A stretch of 42,088 nt of DNA from Muribaculaceae bacterium (GTDB lineage: Bacteria > Bacteroidota > Bacteroidia > Bacteroidales > Muribaculaceae), in contig VSPE01000021.1 of the NCBI GenBank assembly GCA_009775225.1, forward strand, positions 1 through 42,088. The letters are read 5' to 3'. Every line of letters begins with the position of its first letter. The first letter of the stretch is position 1. Both the position numbers and the translations under genes were made by a program. This document shows positions 8,722 through 17,251 of this stretch, in pieces. The notes under the pieces were generated by a model that had not been told where the DNA came from, ran no database searches, and saw only the letters and a list, made by a program, of their open reading frames with translations.

Positions 8722-9249
8722 TCACACCACACACCGTTCCAGACCGGCCAGCCACATATCAAGATACACTGATTTCTTATTATACAGCCGTGCGACTCTC
8801 TCGTCATCGAATTGTACTCCATTATTTCGAGTAGTTGCGCGAACATTCTTATCACAGACTCTGACTTTGCCTATAACCAGTTCTTTTTCGGGCTGAAGCC
8901 TGTCACTCAGCATCATTCGTTCGTAGAAAAACCGCAGAAAAATTTCAGACCTCCTCAGTTGCTTATTCGGATTACCATTGCCTTTCTTTAGTTCAACCAC
9001 AAAGCCATACACGCGCTCCGAAGTTTCAATAAACACAAAGTAGTCGCACATACTGTTAAGACCCTCCTTATGCCTGAAATAAGGAAAAACAGCAGTTCCG
9101 TTAGGTTCTATTCTGAAAATACGATAGTGCAACTTATCAGTAGCGACTACAATCCGACGCATATCTGCATCGACTTCTTCAAGGATGTGGGGTATTTGGC
9201 AGAGATGACGCTCCTGAAACGCAATCTCGTATTTTTGAAGTTCAGTCAT
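8722..9249 (-). CDS. Small protein with PD-(D/E)XK nuclease-like motif, partner of the ATPase
   Basis: This 175-residue protein has no signal peptide and no family that I recognise by name. It contains a PD-(D/E)XK-like active-site arrangement: Asp69 (CDYFVFI), a beta strand, then Glu86-Leu-Lys88 (GFVVELKKGNG), followed by a helix starting with a Gln (KQLRRSEIFLRFF), as in many restriction-type nucleases. The first residues (TELQKYEIAFQERHL) are helical. Its ATG lies inside the end of the ATPase gene (8-nt overlap), so translation is probably coupled and the two proteins probably act together. Nuclease activity is inferred from the motif alone; the domain is short and could also be an inactive relative. 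It ends at the bidirectional terminator. Confidence 0.7.
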   Translation of the reverse strand: MTELQKYEIAFQERHLCQIPHILEEVDADMRRIVVATDKLHYRIFRIEPNGTAVFPYFRHKEGLNSMCDYFVFIETSERVYGFVVELKKGNGNPNKQLRRSEIFLRFFYERMMLSDRLQPEKELVIGKVRVCDKNVRATTRNNGVQFDDERVARLYNKKSVYLDMWLAGLERCVV

Positions 9250-10645
9250 TATCCGAGTTCAGAGTAAAATAAATCGCGTCCGATACCTCATTAAGAGTAT
9301 TGGTTACTATATCTATAGCCTCTATCTCAACTCCATTACACTCAACAGGCAGCAAACGCCCGGTCACACGACCGTCATCGTCAAACGACAACACCTCGAC
9401 CGCGACATCATCGGCCCTCAGCGGCATATCATCGGAATACCCGAGTTTCGAAGCCAGCTCTTGCATAGCCGAAGTATCGTTGCCAAGCATAATAAGGTTG
9501 TTAAACTCTCGCACCATATAGTCACTATGCGTACTTATCATGACACGCAAGCCCTGATTGACCATACGTGCAATAATGCGGCTCATTATGACCTGAGCCG
9601 CAGGATGAAGATTTATTTCGGGCTCGTCTATTATCAGCAAGTCGCCTTTTCTAAGCATGTGACGCAGCAGAAAGACAAGATTGGATAGGGTCTTTACCAC
9701 AGATGCGCCAAGAGCTATCGGCAACTTCTGAGTCGAGCCGTCGGGATTAAAGACCACGTCGCCTTTTTCCGACACACTCAGATGCCCGTGCAGCAGTTCA
9801 TGCTCGATTGAAGCGGCCAGATCAGAATATTCGCCAACCTTCTTCTCCAATACCGTCATATCGGAAGATATGGAAAGGAGATTATCCAAAGCCATCGGAT
9901 AGCGGTTCGACTGGTCGTTGATAAGTTCGGAAATCAACTCGGGATTGGCAGGCTGCTCGCCGGAAGTGAGCTTGCGAACAGACTGAACAAGCCGCGAACG
10001 ACTATTCGATATTTCGCGGGCAAACGTATAAATCGAGCTACGCTCGACCGGCAGCATTATCGGGCGAAAAACTCCTGTTCCACAGACTTGTTGAATTACG
10101 ACCGCCATTAGCGCAATGCGCAGAGAAGCGGCCAGACTTTCGCGGTCGCCTTCAAAATTAAGACATTTCAGTATTGCCTGCGTCTCACCGGCCTTCTTAC
10201 TCAGCACAAAATCTGCCTTTCCAAGTTTGAAACTCAATTCTATCTCACGGGCAACAACTCTCTGACAATATTCTTCATCCGACTCCGCCGAAAGAAGTTC
10301 AAAATCTTGAAAAATTTCTTGTGCCTGAGTCTTGCCGATACCAAAAATATTATCAAGTTGTTTTTTAACAGCATCAAGTCTACGTTGTCTAAACCCCGGA
10401 ATAACCTCTTCTTCAAATTCAATGCTGACAGGCTCCAAATCAAGCAGAGTCTTGACATCCTCTTCCGATAATCTCATATACGGGCCCAAGCCGGGGCTGC
10501 ATAAAGCATAAGCGATGTACGAAAGATAAGTTTTTCCCGAGCCATTCGCGCCACAGACAATCGTAAGAGGCTTTGATAATTCGAGCGGAGCCTGCTTGAT
10601 AACTCCTAAATTATGTATCGAGAGTCTTGTCAACATTTTACACAT
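9242..10645 (-). CDS. AAA/ABC-type ATPase (OLD/RecF-like), candidate defence protein
   Basis: This 467-residue cytoplasmic ATPase has a Walker A motif GANGSGKT (residues 32-39) right after an N-terminal strand (LTRLSIHNLGVIKQAPLEL), as in RecF, SMC and OLD proteins. A signature-like helix (ALGASVVKTLSNLVFLL) is followed by Walker B LLIIDEPEINLHP (Asp near 340, catalytic Glu next) and a His switch ISTHSDYMVREF (near 371-379). The middle is a helical insertion. No C-terminal Toprim is visible, which distinguishes it from GajA/OLD proper. Such AAA_21-type ATPases are common in anti-phage systems paired with an effector; the overlapping downstream gene is the likely effector here. A second Met (10636, MLTRLS) is an alternative start. 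A near-perfect promoter lies just upstream. Base composition is more AT-rich than in flanking genes, compatible with horizontal acquisition. Confidence 0.85.
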   Translation of the reverse strand: MCKMLTRLSIHNLGVIKQAPLELSKPLTIVCGANGSGKTYLSYIAYALCSPGLGPYMRLSEEDVKTLLDLEPVSIEFEEEVIPGFRQRRLDAVKKQLDNIFGIGKTQAQEIFQDFELLSAESDEEYCQRVVAREIELSFKLGKADFVLSKKAGETQAILKCLNFEGDRESLAASLRIALMAVVIQQVCGTGVFRPIMLPVERSSIYTFAREISNSRSRLVQSVRKLTSGEQPANPELISELINDQSNRYPMALDNLLSISSDMTVLEKKVGEYSDLAASIEHELLHGHLSVSEKGDVVFNPDGSTQKLPIALGASVVKTLSNLVFLLRHMLRKGDLLIIDEPEINLHPAAQVIMSRIIARMVNQGLRVMISTHSDYMVREFNNLIMLGNDTSAMQELASKLGYSDDMPLRADDVAVEVLSFDDDGRVTGRLLPVECNGVEIEAIDIVTNTLNEVSDAIYFTLNSDND

Positions 10646-10661
10646 GATGAGTATTCCGATG

Positions 10662-10692
10662 CAAAAATACTAAAAATCATGCAATAATCAAA
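10662..10692 (-). promoter_or_regulatory. Consensus promoter of the ATPase/nuclease-like module
   Basis: On the minus strand, TTTG (10692-10689), a 19-nt spacer and TATTTTTG (10669-10662) match the Bacteroidota sigma-ABfr consensus in both boxes and spacing. The predicted start leaves a leader of only about 10-20 nt before the ATG at 10645 or 10636. Confidence 0.8.
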
Positions 10693-10729
10693 TTTTTGAG
10701 CAACACACCCTTATTTCATAATTATTATT

Positions 10730-10737
10730 TAACTTTG
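10730..10737 (+). promoter_or_regulatory. -7 element upstream of the phosphatase operon
   Basis: TAACTTTG fits TAnnTTTG and ends 24 nt before the ATG at 10762. A TTTG at 10695-10698 is too far away (31 nt), so the -33 box is unclear. It is divergent from the ATPase promoter in a 116-nt intergenic region. Confidence 0.55.
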
Positions 10738-10761
10738 CGTACCGAAACACACAAATCAATC

Positions 10762-12036
10762 ATGAACAGACTATTTACTTTTGCCCTGCTTGCTTCAACG
10801 CTGACTCTCCAGCTCAGCGCCCGCGATGCCCGCGCCGAAATCGAGGCCATGCCCGAGCGCGCCGCCGGCGTATACTTCGCATATCCCACCGACTGCATCG
10901 ACGCCAATGCCGAGACTCCAAAAGGCTACGAGCCGTTCTATGCAAGTCACTATGGCCGCCATGGCTCGCGATACCTCATCAACGACAACGACTACCAGCG
11001 CGTAATGGAAGTGCTCGCCAAAGCCCACGATGCAAATGCTCTCACCCCGCGAGGAGAACAACTCCGCCTGCAGCTCGACACTATCTGGGAGGAAGCACGC
11101 GGACGCGGGGGCGAGCTCTCGCCCCTGGGCGCCCGCCAGCACCGGGGCATTGGCCACCGCATGGCCGAGCACTACCCCGCTATCTTCGCCGACGGTGCCG
11201 AAGTGACAGCAACATCCACTACAGTGATGCGCTGCGCACACTCTATGTTCAACTTCATACAGGGCCTGCGCGACATCAACCCGAGCCTCGAAGTGCCTAT
11301 GGAATCGGGCCAGCGCACTATGGTGTTCATGAACTATCAAAGCCCTGAATCGAGCGCCCTCAACAACCACAAAGGACCGTATTATCAGGACTACAAGCGC
11401 TTCAAGGCCGAAATGTGCAAGCCTGACCGGCTCGTAGGCACTCTCTTCAGCAATAAGAACTACGTGGATGTATGGGTAGATAAAGACGACTTCGTAAACG
11501 ACCTCTACTGGCTGGCTTCCGACCTCCAGAACATGGAGACCGAAATCAGCATCCTCAACCTCTTCACCACCGAAGAGCTTTACAACCTCTGGCAGTACGG
11601 CAACTTCTCCTTCTTCGCCCGCGCCTCCACCTACCCCCGCGCCGAAGGAAAGCACGTGGCAAACGCCCGCAATCTCCTCTCCAACATCGTGGAGAACGCC
11701 GACGCATACATTGCCGGCGGACGCCGGGGCGCAACCCTGCGTTTCGGTCACGACAGCAACATCATACCCCTCCTGGGCCTGTTGCGCGTAGAAGGCTGCT
11801 TCGCCGATACCGAAGTGCCGGCCGAACTCTCGCAGAGCTATGCCGACTACTTCGTAAGCCCCATGGCCGCCAACCTCCAGTTTATATTTTTCCGTCCCGC
11901 CAAAGGCAAGAAAGGCGACATCCTTGTGCGCGTGCTCCACAATGAGCGCGCTGCCGGACTCCCCGTGGCCGACACCGGCGAGAAAGGGCTATACCGCTGG
12001 GACGACCTGCGCACCTACCTCACTTCGCTTCTATAA
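10762..12036 (+). CDS. Secreted histidine acid phosphatase family protein
   Basis: The product (424 residues from ATG 10762) belongs to the histidine phosphatase superfamily, branch 2, which hydrolyses phosphomonoesters through a phosphohistidine intermediate. It has a signal peptide (MNRLFTFALLASTLTLQLSA) and the family signature YGRHGSRY with the catalytic His67 between Arg66 and Arg70. The proton-donor motif is GHD at 329-331 (LRFGHDSNIIPLLG). Upstream in-frame codons from 10696 exist, but the signal peptide, the promoter position and the ATG context favour 10762. The HD motif points to general acid phosphatase or phytase-like enzymes rather than the HAE-type MINPP group. The substrate cannot be read from sequence; a periplasmic location is expected. 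It is first in a likely operon with the peptidase 21 nt downstream. Confidence 0.85.
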   Translation: MNRLFTFALLASTLTLQLSARDARAEIEAMPERAAGVYFAYPTDCIDANAETPKGYEPFYASHYGRHGSRYLINDNDYQRVMEVLAKAHDANALTPRGEQLRLQLDTIWEEARGRGGELSPLGARQHRGIGHRMAEHYPAIFADGAEVTATSTTVMRCAHSMFNFIQGLRDINPSLEVPMESGQRTMVFMNYQSPESSALNNHKGPYYQDYKRFKAEMCKPDRLVGTLFSNKNYVDVWVDKDDFVNDLYWLASDLQNMETEISILNLFTTEELYNLWQYGNFSFFARASTYPRAEGKHVANARNLLSNIVENADAYIAGGRRGATLRFGHDSNIIPLLGLLRVEGCFADTEVPAELSQSYADYFVSPMAANLQFIFFRPAKGKKGDILVRVLHNERAAGLPVADTGEKGLYRWDDLRTYLTSLL

Positions 12037-12057
12037 CCATACATTTATATAATAAAA

Positions 12058-14145
12058 ATGCACAAACTCGCAATGACAGCCTCAGCGCTGATGATGGCCG
12101 GCGCCGCCTCGGCAGCCGACACCCCCGCGACTTTCCGCAGCCCCGACGGTAATTTCTCGATTGACGCCCTCGAAGCACTTGGCCGCGTGAGCGCTCCCGC
12201 CGTGAGCCCCGACGCCAAGACCGTACTATTCGGTATATCTTTCGAAGACCTCGAGGCAAACAGCAGCAACAACGACCTCTACACTCTCGCCCTCGACACT
12301 AAGGGCGCCACACCCGTACGCATCACCGACACACCCAAGAGCGAAAGCGGTGCTGTATGGATTGACGGCGGAAGACGCATTGCATTCCTCTATCCCGACG
12401 CCGACGGCAACGCTCAGATGTGGCTTATGAACGCCGACGGCACAGACCGCATACAGGCTTCCGAACACCCCGGTGGCATCGGTGGCTTCCTCCTCTCGCC
12501 CGACCAAAACAAGATTGTGGTAATAGGCAATGTGAAGTATGCACGCAACGCCGGCGACATATATCCCGACCTCCCCAAGGCCACGGGGCGCGTGGTCGAC
12601 GACCTCATGTACAAGCACTGGGACGAGTGGGTAACCGAAATTCCCCACCCCTTCGTGGGCGATTTCGACGGCACAAAGGTAAGCGGCCTCAAAGACATAA
12701 TGGCCGACGAGCCTTTCGAAGCGCCGATGAAGCCCTTCGGCGGCGTGGAATCGTTTGCATGGAGCCCCGACAGCAAAATGCTCGTGTACGTATCGCGTAA
12801 GAAAACGGGCCTCGAATACGCCATATCCACCAACTCCGACCTCTACATCTACACCCTCGAGAGCGGAGCCACAAACAAGCTCACCGAAGGCATGACGGGC
12901 TACGACACCATGCCCGCCTTCTCGCCAGACGGCAAGTATCTGGCCTGGCTCTCTATGGAGCACGACGGATATGAAAGTGACCGCAACCGCCTCTTCCTGC
13001 TCGACTGCAACACCGCCATAAAACGCGACATAACAGCCGACTGGGATTACTCTATCGATGAATTTGCATGGGCACCCGACGGCAAGACTATCTTCTTCAT
13101 CGCTCCCAAAGACGGCGTTATCCCCGTATTCAGCATCGACATCGCCAAAGGCGACATCACCAAGCTCACCGACGAAGTCGCCGACTTCACCACTCTCGCT
13201 CCCGCAGGCAAAGACCGCATCGTCACCATGAGCCACAGCATGCTCCGCCCCAACGAACTGATGCTCATAACCCTCAAAGGCAAGAAAGGCACCGAAGTAA
13301 AGTCCCTTACCGACGTAAACGGCCCTATTTTCGCACAGCTCGACATGCCCACCGTACGCAAACGCATGGTACCCACTACCGACGGCAAAGAGATGCTCGT
13401 GTGGGTAGTATATCCGCCCAAGTTCGATGCCGCCGCCAAATACCCCTCCATACTCTACTGCCAGGGCGGCCCGCAGCAGCCCGTCAGCCAGTTCTGGAGC
13501 TACCGCTGGAACCTCGCCCTCATGGCGGCCAACGGCTACATCGTAATAGCCCCCAACCGCCGCGGCCTCCCAGGCTTCGGCACGGAATGGAACGCACAAA
13601 TCTCCAAGGACTACCCCGGACAGAACATGCGCGACTACCTCTCCGCTGTCGATGACCTCAGGAAAGAACCCTACATCGACGCTGCGCACATAGGCTGTAC
13701 CGGCGCCAGCTACGGCGGCTTCTCCACCTACTTCCTCGCCGGCAACCACGACAAGCGCTTCGCCGCGTTCCTCGCCCACGCCGGCATCTTCAACATGGAG
13801 ACACAATACCTCGAGACCGAAGAAATGTGGTTCGCCAACTGGGATATGGGAGGCGCATACTGGGAAAAAGACAATGCCGCCGCTCAGCGCACATTCGCCA
13901 ACTCGCCCCACCGCTTCGTAGACCGCTGGGACACTCCTATCATGGTATCACACGGCGAGTACGACTACCGCATCCTCGCCTCGCAGGGCATGGCGGCCTT
14001 CAACGCGGCCAAGCTCCGAGGCATACCCGCCGAAATGGTTATCTTCCCCGACGAAAACCACTGGATACTCAAGCCTCAGAACGCCGTGCTCTGGCAGCGC
14101 CTGTTCTTCCGCTGGTTCGACCGTTGGCTCAAAGACGAAAAATAA
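12058..14145 (+). CDS. S9-family prolyl oligopeptidase, DPP5-like
   Basis: This 695-residue exported serine peptidase has a signal peptide (MHKLAMTASALMMAGAASAA), an N-terminal beta-propeller with TolB/WD40-like repeats (ISPDG-type blades such as SPDSKMLVYVS and SPDGKYLAWLS, residues about 40-430) and a C-terminal alpha/beta-hydrolase domain. The catalytic triad is visible: Ser551 in GASYGGFST, Asp636 in HGEYDYR and His668 in DENHWI. The architecture and length match S9 dipeptidyl peptidases such as DPP5 of Porphyromonas, which release dipeptides from oligopeptides in the periplasm for amino-acid nutrition; exact specificity is inferred. The gene lies 21 nt after the phosphatase and 5 nt before the DUF6155-like gene, so the three are probably co-transcribed. 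No promoter motif was seen directly upstream. Confidence 0.88.
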   Translation: MHKLAMTASALMMAGAASAADTPATFRSPDGNFSIDALEALGRVSAPAVSPDAKTVLFGISFEDLEANSSNNDLYTLALDTKGATPVRITDTPKSESGAVWIDGGRRIAFLYPDADGNAQMWLMNADGTDRIQASEHPGGIGGFLLSPDQNKIVVIGNVKYARNAGDIYPDLPKATGRVVDDLMYKHWDEWVTEIPHPFVGDFDGTKVSGLKDIMADEPFEAPMKPFGGVESFAWSPDSKMLVYVSRKKTGLEYAISTNSDLYIYTLESGATNKLTEGMTGYDTMPAFSPDGKYLAWLSMEHDGYESDRNRLFLLDCNTAIKRDITADWDYSIDEFAWAPDGKTIFFIAPKDGVIPVFSIDIAKGDITKLTDEVADFTTLAPAGKDRIVTMSHSMLRPNELMLITLKGKKGTEVKSLTDVNGPIFAQLDMPTVRKRMVPTTDGKEMLVWVVYPPKFDAAAKYPSILYCQGGPQQPVSQFWSYRWNLALMAANGYIVIAPNRRGLPGFGTEWNAQISKDYPGQNMRDYLSAVDDLRKEPYIDAAHIGCTGASYGGFSTYFLAGNHDKRFAAFLAHAGIFNMETQYLETEEMWFANWDMGGAYWEKDNAAAQRTFANSPHRFVDRWDTPIMVSHGEYDYRILASQGMAAFNAAKLRGIPAEMVIFPDENHWILKPQNAVLWQRLFFRWFDRWLKDEK

Positions 14146-14150
14146 CCCGG

Positions 14151-14681
14151 ATGTCGAAATCCTCTCTGAAAAAAGAACTGCTTACCTTCACCGGCCAACA
14201 GCTGGTGGAGGTAATTCTTAACGCCTACGACTCATCCAAAGAAGCGAAAGCATACTTCGAGTTCTTCCTCAACCCCGATGCCGACGCACTGCTGGAAAAG
14301 AAGTTTGACCTCATTGCCAAAGAACTCAACCGCAGCAGAAGAGGCACCTGCAAATGCCGCATCAGCGTTATCCGTAAAGCAATCAAGGAGTTCGAAGCCT
14401 TCGGTGTCGGCCCAGAAAAAGTTTCACAGCTCATGCTCGGCGCCATCCGCATGCTCGTGGGCGAATATCGCTACCGATACTATTCCGAAGCGCTGCTCAA
14501 CGGCACATTCCGCCTCGTACACGACTATGTGGTATACAATAACAGACACGAAATGCTTAAGCCGGCCCTCGAAAGCCTCCGCACAATACACGACAACCGA
14601 AACCTCGGAACAGCCCAGATGCGCGACCGTGTCCGACAGACAGTAAGCTCCACAATCGAAGAAATTGCATCGTCCCAATAA
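14151..14681 (+). CDS. DUF6155-like protein
   Basis: This is a cytoplasmic, mostly helical protein of 176 residues beginning MSKSSLKKELLTFTGQQLVE. The opening, the LNAYDSSKEAKAYFEFFLNP segment and the CKCRISVIRKAIKEFE region resemble the DUF6155 family as I remember it; that family has no known function. The ATG at 14151 lies 5 nt after the stop codon of the peptidase gene, so the gene is translated from the same message. Its stop is followed within about 25 nt by a strong terminator, closing the operon. No catalytic motif, membrane segment or signal peptide is evident. Its place behind two exported hydrolases may be only transcriptional convenience. Confidence 0.7.
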   Translation: MSKSSLKKELLTFTGQQLVEVILNAYDSSKEAKAYFEFFLNPDADALLEKKFDLIAKELNRSRRGTCKCRISVIRKAIKEFEAFGVGPEKVSQLMLGAIRMLVGEYRYRYYSEALLNGTFRLVHDYVVYNNRHEMLKPALESLRTIHDNRNLGTAQMRDRVRQTVSSTIEEIASSQ

Positions 14682-14703
14682 GAGGAGTCCTTTTTACAAC
14701 TAC

Positions 14704-14740
14704 AAAAATCGCACTTTTTTTGAATTGTGCGATTTTTTTT
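14704..14740 (+). terminator. Terminator after the DUF6155-like gene
   Basis: The stem AAAATCGCAC (14705-14714) pairs with GTGCGATTTT (14727-14736) and runs into eight T (14733-14740). The end of this T tract is also the -33 box of the next promoter. Confidence 0.85.
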
Positions 14741-14769
14741 GCATAGTTCAAAAAAAATCAGTAATTTTG
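14738..14769 (+). promoter_or_regulatory. Consensus promoter of the fimbrial operon
   Basis: TTTG (14738-14741), a 20-nt spacer and TAATTTTG (14762-14769) match the Bacteroidota consensus. Transcription would start near 14776, leaving a leader of about 300 nt before the first gene at 15084. No other TAnnTTTG box occurs in that leader in sense orientation. Confidence 0.7.
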
Positions 14770-14775
14770 TTTGAT

Positions 14776-15083
14776 TTTTACAAATAAGGACAACTAAGGA
14801 CAATTTCAGGTCTCAATTCCAACTTTTTTTCATAGAGGCCACCTAACTGAGATAACTTAAGATGAGAGTTTGTACCATCACCGCAAATTATAAAGAACCG
14901 CTATATTCGGCTCTCTTTTGTCGTGCAACAGCTCCTACCTCACACAATTTATCTAACATTCTGATAATCAACGAATTACCCCCCCTACTCCTTAGTATTG
15001 ATTTCGGGTTGTAAAACCACAACCCACGGGGAAATAAACATTCTGACACATACCGGCAGTCTTTCGTCTGCCTCTTTATCACT
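14776..15083 (+). promoter_or_regulatory. Long leader of the fimbrial operon
   Basis: This is about 300 nt without a recognised gene. It holds a direct repeat (AAGGACAA twice, 10 nt apart, near 14786-14803), a run of seven C (14979-14985) and a 7-bp hairpin (GGGTTGT/ACAACCC, 15006-15025). A 50-codon open frame runs from 14862 to 15014, crossing the C run and stopping inside the hairpin. The hairpin has no T tract and so is not a normal terminator. A regulatory role is possible but unproven. Confidence 0.4.
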
Positions 15084-15686
15084 ATGCGAATGAAATCATA
15101 TCACATAGCGGGTAGCTTTGTGCTTACCCTATTCCTTACACTATTCAATCCTCTTGACGCCGACGCCCAGGACGTAGCAGTAAAAAGCAATCTGCTCTAC
15201 GATGCCGTGCTCAGCCCCACCGTTGGTGTCGAAGCGGGCCTCGCACCTCAATGGACACTCGACATCTCGGGTACACTGAACGCATGGGCCATAAACGGAC
15301 ACCGCTGGAAAACATGGTTCGTACAGCCCGAGGCCCGCTACTGGTTCTGCCAACGTTTCAGCGGACATTTCGTGGGCATACACGCTATCGGAGGCCAGTA
15401 CAACTGGGGAAACCTGAAGAACGGCATCAAATTTCTCGGCACCGACTTCTCCAGACTAAGCGACCGCCGCTATCAGGGCTGGATGGCCGGAGCAGGCGTA
15501 GCATACGGATACTCATGGATTTTAAGCCGGCACTGGACCCTCGAGGCTGAAATCGGACTCGGCTGGATATACACCCGCTCCGACGAGTACAACTGTGCCA
15601 ACTGCGGAAAAAAACTTCGCTCGAATATCCCGCACAACTATGTCGGCCCCACCAAAGCCGCGCTTAACATTATCTACGCTTTCTAA
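15084..15686 (+). CDS. DUF3575 protein, fimbrial operon accessory
   Basis: The product is 200 residues with a signal peptide (hydrophobic stretch, cleavage likely after ADA near residue 28; a second in-frame ATG at 15090 is possible). The mature protein begins VAVKSNLLYDAVLSPTVGVE and continues with alternating aromatic beta strands (WAINGHRWKTW, QPEARYWFCQRFSGHFVG, YNWGNLKNG), the pattern of DUF3575. These are small outer-membrane-like beta-barrel proteins found at the head of Bacteroidales fimbrial operons. A CxxC pair (CANCGKK) lies near the C-terminus. It probably helps assembly or anchoring of the fimbria at the outer membrane; its precise role is unknown. The next gene starts 9 nt downstream. 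Confidence 0.85.
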   Translation: MRMKSYHIAGSFVLTLFLTLFNPLDADAQDVAVKSNLLYDAVLSPTVGVEAGLAPQWTLDISGTLNAWAINGHRWKTWFVQPEARYWFCQRFSGHFVGIHAIGGQYNWGNLKNGIKFLGTDFSRLSDRRYQGWMAGAGVAYGYSWILSRHWTLEAEIGLGWIYTRSDEYNCANCGKKLRSNIPHNYVGPTKAALNIIYAF

Positions 15687-15695
15687 GTACTGGCT

Positions 15696-17207
15696 ATGAC
15701 TCTTTTTAGAATAATACTCTCTATAGCTGCTTGCGCCATAGCCGCATCAGCTCTCGCCGTGACTATTCCGGCCGCGCCCAAAGTCTACGACGTAGCCGTA
15801 ACCGTCGACGACGCTTCTGCCTCAATCGAAGTAGACATAAACATGTCCCTGTCGGAAATAGCCCTGAAAAGCGACAGCGAGCTAATCTTCACACCACTGA
15901 TTATAAACAGCGAAGGCACCGACAGTCTCGAGCTTGAGCCTGTAACACTTTGCGGCCGCAACCGCTGGTACTGGTATCTGCGTCAGGGCGTGTTCGACAA
16001 AGAACCCGACGCCCGCATTTTCCGTGCCGGAAAGTCCGGACACGTGCACCTTACCGACAAAGTTCATTTCGAGCCGTGGATGAGCCACTGCACCGTAGAG
16101 CTGCGTCAGGACGCCGCCACCTGCTGCAAGACCCCTCAGACAGTACCCGGCACAAGCCCGCACGGATACACCGAGCTGGCTCGCATCGACACCGACCGCC
16201 CTGCCCTTATCGAGGAATACGTGTTCGCGCCGCCAGTCGACGACGCCCCCGTAGAGAAGAATATCGAAGGCAAGGCATTCGTATCGTTTGTGGTAAACCG
16301 CACCGAGCTGAAGCCCGACTACATGGTAAACCGCCGCGAAATTGCCAAAATCCTCAATTCTATCGACTACGTGCGCAACGACTCCGACGCCGTAATCACA
16401 GGCGTGCACATCAAAGGTTTCGCTTCGCCCGAAGGCAGCTACACAAACAACATCCGCCTCGCCAAAGGCCGTACACAGACGCTCAGCAACTACGTGCGCG
16501 ACCTCTATCACTTCGAAGAAGGCATCGTCACAAACAGCTTCGAACCCGAAGACTGGGAGGGCCTGCGCTCATACGTCGCCGACTCTACGGACTACAACAT
16601 CGAGCATCGCCAGGAAATTCTGGCAATTATCGACAGCTCGATGGAACCCGACCCGAAAAACACCTTCATCCAGCGCACATATCCCGCCGACTACAAGGTA
16701 ATACTCAAAGAGATATACCCCTGGCTGCGACACTCCGACTACACCGTCAAGTACCGCATAAAGGTGTACACCGACTTAAACGCCCTCAACCGCATATACG
16801 CCTCCGACCCCTCGCGCCTACGCCCCGTCGACTTCTACACCGTGGCCGCCCAGTACCCCGAAGGTTCGCAGAAGTATCTTGAGGTGATGAAGACTGCCGT
16901 GGAAGTATATCCCGACGACCCCATGCTCAACCTGAACGCGGCAAACATAGCTCTCATGGACGGAGACTACGACCGCGTACAAAGCCACCTCCTAAAAGCA
17001 GGCAACACACCTCAGGCCGACTTCGCCCGCGGCGTACTCGCGGCTCGGAGAGGAGACTACAACGAAGCCTCTGAGCGCTTCACCAAGGCTAAGCAAGGCG
17101 GTGTGGAAAAAGCGGCGGCATACCTCGAAAACATAGCCGCGATAAAAGACCACCACGCCGTAACAATAACAGCCGAACTCACAAAAGAGAATAAGGTAAA
17201 AGAATAA
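15696..17207 (+). CDS. DUF3868/OmpA-like fimbrial accessory protein with TPR-like tail
   Basis: This 503-residue exported protein has a signal peptide (MTLFRIILSIAACAIAASALA), an N-terminal DUF3868 region (about 30-190) that appears in Mfa/Fim-type operons, and a segment resembling the OmpA C-terminal fold (about 198-275: FVVNRTELKPDYMVNRREI, then GVHIKGFASPEGSYTNN and KGRTQTLSNYV). The C-terminal 100 residues form short helical repeats (LNLNAANIALMDGDYDRVQ, ARGVLAARRGDYNEASERF) typical of TPR. The OmpA-like part suggests contact with peptidoglycan or the outer membrane; the TPR part suggests a protein-binding platform during fimbrial assembly. It sits between DUF3575 and the major subunit in one operon. 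The functional statements are inferences from domain type. Confidence 0.82.
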   Translation: MTLFRIILSIAACAIAASALAVTIPAAPKVYDVAVTVDDASASIEVDINMSLSEIALKSDSELIFTPLIINSEGTDSLELEPVTLCGRNRWYWYLRQGVFDKEPDARIFRAGKSGHVHLTDKVHFEPWMSHCTVELRQDAATCCKTPQTVPGTSPHGYTELARIDTDRPALIEEYVFAPPVDDAPVEKNIEGKAFVSFVVNRTELKPDYMVNRREIAKILNSIDYVRNDSDAVITGVHIKGFASPEGSYTNNIRLAKGRTQTLSNYVRDLYHFEEGIVTNSFEPEDWEGLRSYVADSTDYNIEHRQEILAIIDSSMEPDPKNTFIQRTYPADYKVILKEIYPWLRHSDYTVKYRIKVYTDLNALNRIYASDPSRLRPVDFYTVAAQYPEGSQKYLEVMKTAVEVYPDDPMLNLNAANIALMDGDYDRVQSHLLKAGNTPQADFARGVLAARRGDYNEASERFTKAKQGGVEKAAAYLENIAAIKDHHAVTITAELTKENKVKE

Positions 17208-17251
17208 GAAAAGAAAAAGTAACAAACAATAACCCAAACATTATCTATTTT

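Noticed and set aside
9950..9975. TSGEQ in the ATPase as an ABC signature motif
   Set aside because: It lies about 110 residues before Walker B, too far for the signature; ALGASVVKTLSNL just before Walker B is the better candidate.
10795..11940. 381-codon open frame opposite the phosphatase gene
   Set aside because: It is antisense to a gene with both catalytic motifs and a signal peptide; no independent start context or motif is seen.
12226..13911. 561-codon open frame opposite the S9 peptidase gene
   Set aside because: It is antisense to a gene with a complete propeller and catalytic triad; its translation is low-complexity and matches nothing recognisable.
14862..15014. 50-codon open frame as a real gene
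   Set aside because: It has no recognisable signal peptide, domain or codon bias like its neighbours. I kept it only as part of the leader observation.
14705..15083. Invertible (phase-variable) promoter before the fimbrial operon
   Set aside because: I looked for inverted repeats flanking the promoter. Only the terminator stem and the small 15006-15025 hairpin were found, and no invertase gene is near.
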